This document shows, piece by piece, positions 24,231 through 33,982 of a stretch of 64,000 nucleotides of DNA. This stretch comes from Mangifera indica (taxonomy: Eukaryota > Streptophyta > Magnoliopsida > Sapindales > Anacardiaceae). The stretch is from the NCBI RefSeq assembly GCF_011075055.1, contig NC_058146.1, forward strand, positions 1,302,001 to 1,366,000. Reading direction: 5' to 3'. Every line of letters starts with the position of its first letter. The stretch's first letter is position 1. Below the pieces are notes generated by a model. The model searched no databases, was not told the DNA's origin, and was given only the letters and a program-made list of their open reading frames with translations. A program made the position numbers and the translations under genes.

Positions 24231-24570
24231 AGGTTTCATGAAAACCTGATTGAGAGGATTAGTCTTTATCCTCTAGAACCTCTATACATAATAACTTTTA
24301 ATAGATAAAATTATTGCATTAAGACCTTGGGGAAAGACCAATCCTCTTCCTCTAAAACCTCTATATACGACATCTTTTAATGAGTAAAACTGTTTTGTTA
24401 GGATTTAAAAGAGAGGAGTGGTCTTTTTCCTTTGAAACCTCCATACATGACATCTTTTAATAAATAAAATTGTTATGTTTGAGCTTTTATGAGCGAACTG
24501 ATTTTCTTTTTTCAAAAACCTCTATACCTGAGAACTTTTAATAAGTAAAATTGTTGTGTTAAGGCTTTGG
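24231..24570. repeat. Tandem minisatellite, four imperfect units of about 80 bp
   Basis: The core aacctctatac...gacatcttttaatgagtaaa recurs with its first base at 24277, 24356, 24436 and 24517, giving spacings of 79, 80 and 81. Each unit also has a Leu/Phe-like pyrimidine stretch before the core and a ttgttrtgtt after it. No coding role was seen. Confidence 0.75.
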
Positions 24571-24574
24571 AGAG

Positions 24575-25530
24575 ATAAATTAGTTAATATATAGTAGGTT
24601 ACTAAACTTTATCAAAGATCCAAAAAATTGTAAAGTTCACACGGTTGTTGTTTACTTATATAATAATTTGTAAAATATATTAGATTTATATTTATTGATT
24701 ATACTAACCTTATTTATAAACTATCATTTTGAGTACTATTCAATTATTGAATTTATTAATCTAAAATTATTAATGTTATTAATGTTAAGCCATATAATGG
24801 AAAATTCTAACACTGAGTAGAGACGACTAATGACTATCGTGCATCAAACATTTTATTGCTTCACCCATGGCACAAGGTTTTGGATCCCTAATTGCCTCCT
24901 CTAATTAATAGCAAAGAAAACGATCATATTAATCTGTGGTGCTCCTACATTTCTTTCCATGAAACATGATTCATGAAAGTTTATTTAGTGGCATAATGCT
25001 CTCATGGATTTCAGAGCTAGGTAAATGATACCGTCGTATACTGAATTGGAAAGATTAATCAATGGTCGAATACTTGTTATATCAAGGAATTTTTAGCCAA
25101 ATATATATGAAACAAGCTAGCATGCATATTGTAACACGAAATATTTTCGAGTTTTATTCATTGTTAACGATCCTATACGGTGGATTTCTCCTTCAGTTGG
25201 AAATGGCAATAATTGTTGTATTGTATCCAAAGGGCAAAGGTGGTCAAAGAGGCAATAATTGTTTAGCGACAAGCCACCAACTAAAGGAGTCATCACTTTG
25301 ACAAGTCTCGGCCGTCAGGAGGAAACTCATAGTGTAGTCAAACGTGGGTGTATTTTTAGCCAGTTAATTTCCACCTCAATTTGATGCTATTATAAGCTTC
25401 ATATTCTTCTAGTATCAGATTATCACAAGCATCAATGGCGTCTCTGCCATACCTTTCATTTATTACAGTTCTATATGCGACCTCTTACACTAGTAGCTTA
25501 TAATATTTTACAGCATATATCAACATTCTA
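24575..25530. other. Intergenic DNA, no gene recognised
   Basis: AT-rich DNA between the minisatellite and the 3' end of the minus-strand 523-codon gene. Short open frames here have no recognisable features. Confidence 0.45.
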
Positions 25531-25536
25531 GCTCTA

Positions 25537-27108
25537 TTATTTTCCAGAAATTAAAGGCAAATCAACCTCGTCGCACCACTCCACAAGCCTAGTTTCACGA
25601 TAAGAACTCGTGACATTATTAGGCCAATAACTTAACCAAACCTGCCCTCCAATTCTCCATTTCAGCACACTCCCTTCCATTTCTCTGCTTAATCTCCATC
25701 CCACTCCCTCTCCATATTCATCTCTTGCAAAAACCAGCCCACCCGTTTTCGTAAATGGCCTATTTCCTCCCATGTATCTATTTCTAAGGCTACTGTTGCC
25801 ACTGCCTCCATTACACGTGGCCATTTCTCGACCAGTCGTATTGTCGCACAAAACTGCATCGAAAACGCCAGCGTTTCCTTCAACATCCTGATCCCACCTC
25901 CAGTTTTTCGTCTTCGTCTTTGTTGTCATCCTTGCCCGAGCTTTCACCTTCGGAATCTTTGAATTTCCGTAATTGCTATTTAGATTCCTCTGCATTTCAA
26001 TTTCTCTCTCGCCGTTGTTCGTTGACCGGCCTAAGCTCAACCCAGCCACGTAATTGCACCCGACTTCTGGCCCGACCCAAACCCGTATCCTTGTCGGGAA
26101 ATGTCTTTCATCTGCGTATTCTAAGTCTTCGTTTTTATTAAACCCTAATTTCGCCACGTGGAAGCGTAGATTGTCGACGCGTGCATTCACCTGAATATAG
26201 CCATCGTGAAATTCCACGGAGTATTCCAGCTGAAGGACAGCCTCAAGCTGTTGGTGAGCCAAGGCGTATCTAAGAACGGATTCTTTAGCTTCCATGATCG
26301 GGAACTTAAAACTGGTATTTCCGTTGGAGCGCGTCTGTTTCATGGCGGAAATCGGCGCGTATCCTTTTAAAATCCAGAAACCATGTGCCTCCGTGGCATA
26401 AGCGAACCCGAGATGCTGACGTGGCACGGGCGTTACCGCCTGTAAACCTACGCCCAACTCTCTCAAAATCAACCATTTTGCTAGCATGTACCCCAGAGTG
26501 CGCATAAAACACAACTCCGCATCAACGCCGACTAATTTCAAAAAGGTTCGCAGCACCGGCGCGTGCTTGCAGGTTAACGCCTCAATGTTCGGACCCAAAG
26601 TAGTACTGAAGTAAAGTGAACCAACTAAACTCGGAGCGTCAAACGCACATAACCAGAAAAGACGCATGAGAAAGACTAAATCGAAGAAACTTGAGAAAGA
26701 TTCCGGGGAGTGCGAATCCATTATCCATGCAACCGGGTCGGGGTTGAGTTTTTGAAGCTGAGAACGGGGGCAGGTGCTATTCTGCGCGGTAGGTGAGTGG
26801 GTGATGATTTCGTGGAGGAGCTGGAGAAACAGCGGGAGGAATGGTTTGTCTGAAGAGAGAGTACAGGCGTCGGAAACCCATAGAGTCTTTTGAGAGTCAT
26901 CAAGGTCAAAGCCCTGAGTGTAAACTTTGAAGATCACCAGACGTTCCGAGTCGGACCCCAAGGTCATCTCAGCTCTGAGCTGAATCGCTTGAGTTGAGTC
27001 ATCCTGACTCCTAGATGAGCTCGCCAGTGTAAAGATGAGTGGAGACTCTGACTCGGCCCACGCAGTAGAGTAGGGTAGGCCACATATCCATGACCAAATA
27101 TCCAGCAT
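25537..27108 (-). CDS. Plant protein of unknown function, 523 residues, intronless
   Basis: One uninterrupted frame of 523 codons runs from MLDIWSWICGLPYSTAWAES to the stop at 25537. GC content is clearly above the flanks and codon use looks genuine. I do not recognise a named domain. The N-terminal 230 residues look globular, with hydrophobic runs such as FFDLVFLMRLFWLCAFDAP. A middle region is rich in aromatic and basic residues. Residues about 360-400 are low-complexity and basic (KVKARARMTTKTKTKNWRW), followed by an Asn/Gly-rich stretch. There is no signal peptide or clear membrane span. A TATA box lies 93 bases upstream. Intronless plant genes of this size with a W-rich start are often conserved but uncharacterised; a function should not be guessed. 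Confidence 0.85.
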   Translation of the reverse strand: MLDIWSWICGLPYSTAWAESESPLIFTLASSSRSQDDSTQAIQLRAEMTLGSDSERLVIFKVYTQGFDLDDSQKTLWVSDACTLSSDKPFLPLFLQLLHEIITHSPTAQNSTCPRSQLQKLNPDPVAWIMDSHSPESFSSFFDLVFLMRLFWLCAFDAPSLVGSLYFSTTLGPNIEALTCKHAPVLRTFLKLVGVDAELCFMRTLGYMLAKWLILRELGVGLQAVTPVPRQHLGFAYATEAHGFWILKGYAPISAMKQTRSNGNTSFKFPIMEAKESVLRYALAHQQLEAVLQLEYSVEFHDGYIQVNARVDNLRFHVAKLGFNKNEDLEYADERHFPTRIRVWVGPEVGCNYVAGLSLGRSTNNGEREIEMQRNLNSNYGNSKIPKVKARARMTTKTKTKNWRWDQDVEGNAGVFDAVLCDNTTGREMATCNGGSGNSSLRNRYMGGNRPFTKTGGLVFARDEYGEGVGWRLSREMEGSVLKWRIGGQVWLSYWPNNVTSSYRETRLVEWCDEVDLPLISGK

Positions 27109-27200
27109 GTTTTGTTGGTTATCGGTTTTTTAATTTTGGCTGTAATTGGAGGTCTGGGGTAATGGGAAAAATGTGAAGAGGTTTATTCCAGTTGTTAGGG

Positions 27201-27207
27201 TTTTATA
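27201..27207 (-). promoter_or_regulatory. TATA box of the 523-codon gene
   Basis: Read on the minus strand the sequence is actataaaaccctaacaac, 93 bases before the ATG at 27108. The adjoining aaccctaa is a telo-box-like motif common in plant promoters. Confidence 0.6.
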
Positions 27208-27214
27208 GTGTAAA

Positions 27215-28340
27215 TGAGTGATGATGGAGCTGCCAACTTGGAAGCAACGGAAACCACGTAATGGGAATCACGGAACTGGTGATTTGTAAACGGTGGCTTG
27301 AGGCGGCATTAACTCCTGCTTGTTTTCTTTCACTTTCTCTCTTGAATTCATCTGGTTTCTAGTTTAGAGATTTGACGGTTTAGGGTTAGAAGTTTGCATG
27401 GACAGCGATGGTGGGCCGTGAAGTTTTGTCGTGTATTATTTTGTGACTTACACGTGTTGGTTAGTTTACATGTCCGATTTCGCATCACAAAAACGACGAA
27501 AATAGTGCTCAACATGAAAGAAAACCTTACATTATCTGGAACTACAAACAGTAATACAGAGTACTATCAAGAGAGTCGAATTGTGATGGGGAACGTAGGT
27601 CGTTTTGGATAGCAGATCCAGGAGTCTGTAAGCCTGTAACTTTTCCGGAGATATCTGAATCTTTTTTTTTTTTTGGGTGGAGCAGAAGAGTTTACGCATC
27701 AGTATCGACTATCAAGCAAATGTTATCCAATGACGAAGATTGAAGACCATAATAACTACTTTAATAAAATCCACCTATTTAGCAATGGATTCGATTCGAG
27801 TCTAACCACAAACTAGGTTGGCTCAAACTTTATTCAAATATTAAAAAACCTAATTCAAATAAATTTAAATTGACAATAAGTTTATTAGAAAAGCTATTGG
27901 AAAGTGCCGAAATGAAAGACGGTTGTAAAAAATACAGAAAGAATCATTAAAAGAAAAAACCAAAGAAGAAGAAAATTCATTTAAAAAAAAAGATTAAAAA
28001 TTACCAAAAATGATGAATACGTCAATGATTTGCTCAAGTTGACCTGGGAGCGGTCACCTCAGCCCAAGTTGGATTAATTCGAACAAAATACTACATTGGA
28101 TCCTAATAGAGTTAACTCAATTCAACTCAGTTTAGATTCACTGCTATTATAAATGTTATAGTCTTTAGAATATTGATTTGGGCGTCAACATTGGGCTGGC
28201 TTTAGCCTTGACTTTCGATATCGAGCCCATAGATCTGTTTGCTACTGGCCCAATTGATAATGCAAACCAAAACCCTCAGAGTTAAAATGCACAAAAACTA
28301 GTTGCGTGATCTGTGATTCTGTCTGCGCTGCCGGAAGAGA
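27215..28340. other. Divergent intergenic region with old repeats
   Basis: It holds the promoters of the minus-strand 523-codon gene and the plus-strand LYR gene. Positions 27790-28140 contain degenerate gattcgagtctaa/ttcaactcagttt words of the repeat family seen elsewhere. No gene was recognised. Confidence 0.45.
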
Positions 28341-28342
28341 AA

Positions 28343-28692
28343 ATGGAGAAAGCTTTAAGAGTATACTGTGCCGTTCTGAGGCTGGTTCGTCGTTTGCCAA
28401 AAGACACGAGACCTTACTATGCTAAATACGCCCGCGAAAACTTCGTCAACTACCGAGAAGTTGACGCCACGACCCAAATGCCCTTGATGAGCTCTTCCAA
28501 AGAGCTTACAATCACTCCGTCTGGGTCCTCCAAAAGGTACACACTTTTTGTACATAATCGTCTTTGTTCGTATGTATAACTTTACATGCGTTTGTTTAGA
28601 TTTTCCTGATGACATTTTTTTTCTTTCTGTAAATGCAGTACTCGGTTGATGAATCAGCGGCAACAAAGCTGAAGGAAATTTGTTTGAGTTGA
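28343..28692 (+). CDS. LYR-motif protein (At3g19508-like), with one-base frameshift
   Basis: Exons 28343-28536 and 28639-28692 (GT..AG) total 248 bases, one short of 83 codons. The first 41 codons read MEKALRVYCAVLRLVRRLPK, then DTRPYYAKYARENFVNYREV, which is the LYR-motif fold of small mitochondrial proteins that bind acyl carrier protein or assembly factors. Near 28466-28472 the frame slips: beyond it the conserved tail LDELFQRAYNHSVWVLQK and, in exon 2, YSVDESAATKLKEICLS is read only in the other frame. A single missing base in an Asn or Thr codon (gccac/gac) explains this. In the ATG frame the protein would end with an unrelated tail. The start at 28343 is the first ATG; a GTG at 28313 is in frame but not plausible. 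Confidence 0.85.
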
Positions 28693-29086
28693 TGTATGCG
28701 AGGTGTTTGTTGTTATGGGTAAACGAGTTGTTTTAGAAAATGTTATATTTTATACATTTTTTTATTGGCGTTTTATGATTAATGTTTTGAATGAGTTTAT
28801 ATAAATGATGGTGAGACAGCCATCATGATGTATCAGAATTTACAGAAATTTTTTTATTTTTCCAGCTTTCTTTCTTTCAGTCCCTTTTTTTTTTGTTGTT
28901 GTTGTTTCTGATATTGCGTATTGCCATGACATTCTTGCAATCCTTAGGCATGCCTGTCTCTCTTTTCAGAACAAATAGGCAATTAAACTTTTCTTAGATG
29001 GGATTCACAGTGACAACAATTAACAATAGTAGAGCTTTTAAGGGTTGAATGGGAACACTTGGAGATGTATTGGGCTGTCTTTTAGT

Positions 29087-29373
29087 TAGGGATGGATTTG
29101 AGCTAAGGCGAACCCAAACTCAATCTCGGCTCGAATCCAGAGTAGCCAACTAGAGCTTGAGGTCGCTCACTTGAGGAGTGCCTAATAAGCATTAACTCTA
29201 GAGAAGAAATAAAAAATTGTTGGAGAACAAGAAAAAGAATCGCCAGCAAAGCAAGCTTTGGCATTGATTTCAACGCGAGCCAAGCTCGAGCTCGACGAGC
29301 TGAAATTACCAACGTGAGCCAAGCTTGAGCTCGACGAGCTGAAATTACTTCAACTTTGATTGAATCCACCCTA
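29087..29373. mobile_element. Old hAT-like element of the TAGGG(C/A)TGGA family
   Basis: It begins tagggatggatttgagc and ends ttgaatccaccctatt-side sequence; the right end reversed is tagggtggattcaatca, so the ends are an imperfect inverted pair. The interior has agcttgagctcgacgagctg words repeated twice with ctgaaatta. The flanking octamers cttttagt and ttttcaag do not match convincingly. Confidence 0.55.
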
Positions 29374-29379
29374 TTTTCA

Positions 29380-31740
29380 AGGTAGGGTCACATTCAGATA
29401 GTACAACTTAAATTGCTGATATGTTTTTTGTAAACAGGAGCATTTTAGGGGAGTTTAGGTCATTAGACTTTGCAATTTGGCTTGCAAAATTAACTGCCTT
29501 AGTCATAAATTAGATTATAGGTTGGTAGCAGTTTGAGCCTGGATGATGCTTGCTAGAATAGAAGCATTGATGTACACTAATTCAGGAGGCTTCATAATAC
29601 AGGATTGCTATATGTGATGTTGATCTAAATTCAATTCTAATAGTGTCATGAACATAACTCATCCGTGGAAGGGTTTTGCTGAGCTATATTCTGATCATGA
29701 CTGAAGTCATTGTATGCTTGTTGGATGGTTCATTTTTTAAATTTCATTATGTTTCTTTTACCGTGTTTGAAGTTTGAACTAACGTGCTGCTTGTTTCTTT
29801 GTCTGTATATCATATGTGAAAGAGAAAAATGTTGCGGTTCCGGTTTAAGGCATTAATGAGATTTAAATGTGAATTTCCATAAGAATTTCAAGCTAGTTTT
29901 CTCTCTCTTCTTCTACTTTTTTTTCTGCTAGTCAGTGCCTCGAACAGGATTGATTGCAATGAATTTTTTCTTTTTTTCCTCTGCATTAAAAGCAAGGGTT
30001 CAGTGAATTTTGACCGTGAGAATGTTGCAAGTTCTGTCTGGTTCAACGCTTTTGCAGGTGGTTAGGCAAATTCTGGAATTTGGAGAATGAAATTTTTTAT
30101 CTTTTGTGACACTTGGCTGGTATACAAAAATATGTATTATATTAAGTTATATAGATTGGCGTCGTTCTGAGTTTGTTTACAATATGTCTCCAGTGGCAAT
30201 ACTGTAAATAATTGAAGAATGAGAGGGCTATAGTTAAGAACATCGGGGATGGCGAAGGAGAGACAACGACCAACGAGGTGTCGGAATGCGCGACAATATA
30301 TCCGATGCAAATGCAATTTCTGGTTGTTGAACCAAATGTCTCAAACAAAACACGTTTCTTAAACCACTTTATTTTTCTTACTTGGTTTGTCCACGTGCCT
30401 TCTATTTTCTACTATTAAACTTGCATTTGCGTTCCTTGCCCACATAACTGAATCCTCTTGGAAACTACAAGTCATGGGATGCTGTTAATTTATTTCGTTT
30501 CTTTCGAAATCTTAGTTTTTATTCTTCTGATGTTAAAATGGACCCAAAATTTAGCAGTTCAGTTCACGGGTGTGAGATGGGATCAGTATCAGCATTGAGT
30601 CTATTCACCATTAGCTGGCAGACTGATGGATAAGATCATGAAGCTTAAGCTTGGTTTGAGTACGAGTTTGGTTGGATAGGTTCCCCTGATATTCAAGCTC
30701 AAGCTTGAATTCGATGGGCTCAGACATTGTGGCTTGATCATGAGAGTGAAATCAAGAATTTGAGTTTAATTCGAAAAGTTAAAATTAAATTTATTAACTT
30801 AAACATTTATTAATTATCCATTATATTCAAAGTTAAAGTTTATAATTTAGGGTTGTGACATAAGATTTTAGTTTAGAATTGTAATGATCGATGTGATTGT
30901 TGATGTTATCGGTGATAATTAATTAATTAATTATATATTTTTTATTATTTTATTATTTAAAATTAATATTAATTAGGGGTAAATATATAATATAATTTTG
31001 AGATAATGTGTTATTTAGTTTAAAGATTTTTCTTTTTTTAATAATTTTTTTCCGAGTGAGAAAATGACTTTTTTATACGTTTTTCGTCAAATCTTGTGAC
31101 CTGTCATAGGTTGATCAACAAATAAAAAATTTAAAAATTATATACTATAACGGACTTGCTAGTGAAACACACGAACCAATCAACTAAAAGTCTATGTGGG
31201 CACGGAATGCAGACGGGGTGGCATGGCCCATAAGACTTTGGTCCCTCACTGCTCAATCGGGCTCACAGGCATGTCTACTTGGGTGGGTAATTGTCATTCG
31301 GCCTAAAATCTTTCAGGAAGTTGATGATAAAGGTGGCTGAGTAGTAGTACTCAGTGAGTCGGTGGTGGTAACTCAAGGAAAAAACCGGTTATAAGGACGC
31401 AACAATGCTTTGGAGATCGAAGCCACGGTTTTCTCGGGCGATGTGGGTTTGACTGAAATTAGCCGAAAACCAAAGCCTAAACCTTGAAAAAATCGTACTT
31501 CCTCTCCTGTAACGGCTGCTGCTCTTATCTCATAACAGCACACATGTACTGTCTTCACAACTCCTCCCCTTATCTCATAACAACGCACAAGTACTCTATT
31601 CGCACCTCCTCTCACTTCTCTCTCTTCTTTCTTTCTTCGCTGTCTGGCACACTCAATTTCTTAATTAAAACCTAATAAACTTCATACTCTTTCTTAACTT
31701 AGCTTAGCTAGCTTAGCTTGTTTTCATCTGGGTTTGTTCT
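29380..31740. other. Intergenic DNA upstream of the bHLH gene
   Basis: No gene recognised. Positions 30635-30790 have degenerate caagctcaagcttgaattcg repeats. Positions 31330-31740 are less AT-rich, with CT-rich tracts, and likely hold the promoter and leader of the bHLH gene. Confidence 0.45.
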
Positions 31741-31743
31741 TCA

Positions 31744-33179
31744 ATGGCCGATAATGGCGGATTTGACGGGGACCAAGGCACCACTACCAGTTTCTCTCAA
31801 TTGTTATTCTCTGACGATGTCGTTTTGGGTCCTGATATCGACCACACTTTAATCAACTATTCTTATTCTTCGTCTTATTTGCCTTCTTCTGCTCATGAAA
31901 AGGCTCCCAAAATGCTTTGTTTTGGTAACTATGGAGAAAATGATCATAGCGAAATATTTATGTATGGTGGTGAGAGTATCATGACCAGAGCCACTCCTCA
32001 GAAATCTGGTGTTATTTGCAGTGATTCTTCTTCTGCTTCTTCCGGGAATAACAGCAGTGCCAACACTGCTCAATATTCCAAATCTAATGAAAGCGTATGT
32101 AAAGTGAAATTTCATAAAGTTTATATTTTGGGTTGTTTTATAGTTGATTTTTTATTTTATGTTTTTCCTGATAGAAAAAACGTAATGGGTCTGGCAAAGA
32201 ATCAGTTCCATGCTCAAGCAACATAGCCACAACGCCAGTGACAACTCAGAGAAGTAGTAAAAAGACCAAAGCAGAAAATCCCCCTTCATCTACCGGCCAT
32301 GCAAAGGTCTTAACTCAAATATATACAAGATCTAGGCGTTGAGTTTATATAAGTAACCCTCATTTTCGATTGCTTTTGAAATAACAGGCGAGGAAAGAGA
32401 AGCTAGGAGAACGAATCACGGCATTGCAGCAGCTTGTTTCTCCTTTTGGCAAGGTGAAATGAAATTCCTTTCTATTCAATTGCATGTTTTCAATTCGATC
32501 AATTAAACGGCGTTTAAATTCTGAGGATGGGGCAATTGTATTATTATGCAGACAGATACGGCGTCGGTTCTGCATGAAGCGATGGGCTATATCCGATTCC
32601 TCCACGATCAGCTTCAGGTTCTGTGCTCTCCGTACCTGCAACACCACTCACCTGTAAGTACCAACCGCATCTTCGTCAGATTCTCATATGACTTTTTTTT
32701 CTTTTTAAAACTAGGAATCCACCCGAATCGAAGGATCGAATCCTTTTTCAGGAATTGTATCAATCACACCGATAAAATTTCGGGTCCAGTAATAATTCAA
32801 ATTCTCCTCCTTGGGAACTCACCTTTTACTTATACCGCCCAAACCACCCTTTGGACGACTACTTTCCCTCAAAGACAAAACAATTTTCTTTTAACGGTGG
32901 AGATGGATCAACAGTCAACTGTGGGGACATGTTTTTAGTTTTTAGTTTTCCTACTGTCTTTGACTGTTTTGATTGATGTAAAATAATAATATATGTTTAC
33001 AGGGTGGTGGAGAAAATGGAGGAGATGAAGAAACATGGACGGACCTGAAGAGCAGGGGGCTGTGCCTGGTTCCAGTGGCTTGCACTGTGCACGTAGGGAA
33101 CAACAACGGGGCGGATTTCTGGTCACCTGCCATGGGAAACAATGTTTCATCATCATCATCATTCACAAAGCAGCAGTGA
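31744..33179 (+). CDS. BHLH113: bHLH113-like transcription factor
   Basis: Five coding exons (31744-32094, 32175-32306, 32388-32453, 32552-32653, 33003-33179), all in phase 0, give 275 residues. The bHLH core spans residues about 160-210: [22 protein letters not shown], then [20 protein letters not shown]. The C-terminal [15 protein letters not shown] and GADFWSP are the tail block of the bHLH110/113/123 group. The basic stretch before helix 1 lacks the usual H-E-R triplet for E-box contact, a known feature of this atypical group, so DNA binding may be altered or need a partner. The N-terminus is Ser-rich and acidic, as in activation domains. The protein is nuclear. The LYR-motif gene 3 kb upstream is also its neighbour in Arabidopsis, to my recollection. 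Confidence 0.92.
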
Positions 33180-33635
33180 AATATTCAACTCAAACGTTTT
33201 AACTTTCTACTGTGCATGGTGTTTGTTTCTTGGCGTTCTTGCCTTGAACAGACTTGACGACTCGTGTTAAGAAAAGTTAAATTTAGTTTTAAAGCAAAGG
33301 GACAGGAGAGGAAGCTGAGAAAGTTCACGCTTTGTTAAAGGATAGATATGAAAGTGGTAATGTTCATGATAAGTGAAAGGTGATGTTGTTTTGGGTAGTT
33401 TTTCAATGATAAAGCATTGAAAAACTTCTGGAGCTTAGGAAATTACAAATGCAATTTTTGAGGAGAGGGTTCGTTGCTTTTTGCCTGTTAATTTCTTTAT
33501 TATTACTTTTTTATTTTGGTTTTGGAGGATGTAGTTTTGTTCAACAATGATATAAGTTCTCATACAGTACGAGTTTAAATATCTTATGTAAATATATCAA
33601 AATCAATCGTATTATTTATATATTAAAATATATAC

Positions 33636-33641
<6 letters not shown>

Positions 33642-33674
<33 letters not shown>
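33642..33674. repeat. (TA)n microsatellite
   Basis: About 16 AT dinucleotides in a row lie in the spacer between the bHLH gene and UTP14. The remainder of that spacer, 33180-33980, has no gene. Confidence 0.9.
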
Positions 33675-33679
<5 letters not shown>

Positions 33680-33982
33680 GCCCTTACAAAAATCATAAAT
33701 AATTTTAAAAATAAACAAAATGAACTGTTGATAGATTATTTTGAAGTTGATTATTCTAAAAGCTAATTTATAGCATTCATATAGATTTATAGGCCCATTA
33801 ACAAAAGGAAAAAGTCATCACCGACTGAAGTTTGAGAAACATCACCTTCAAAAATGGGCTATGATTGGACTTCAAGCTGTGTATATAGGATTATTGGCAT
33901 TTTTTACGACTTTGTTACTTTTAGGCCCATTCTATGAATGATTGTTATATAACCTGCTCTCTGGCCGCCATCGTTCACAGCA

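Noticed and set aside
30142..30418. Overlapping open frames on both strands
   Set aside because: Neither has family features or plausible splice partners.
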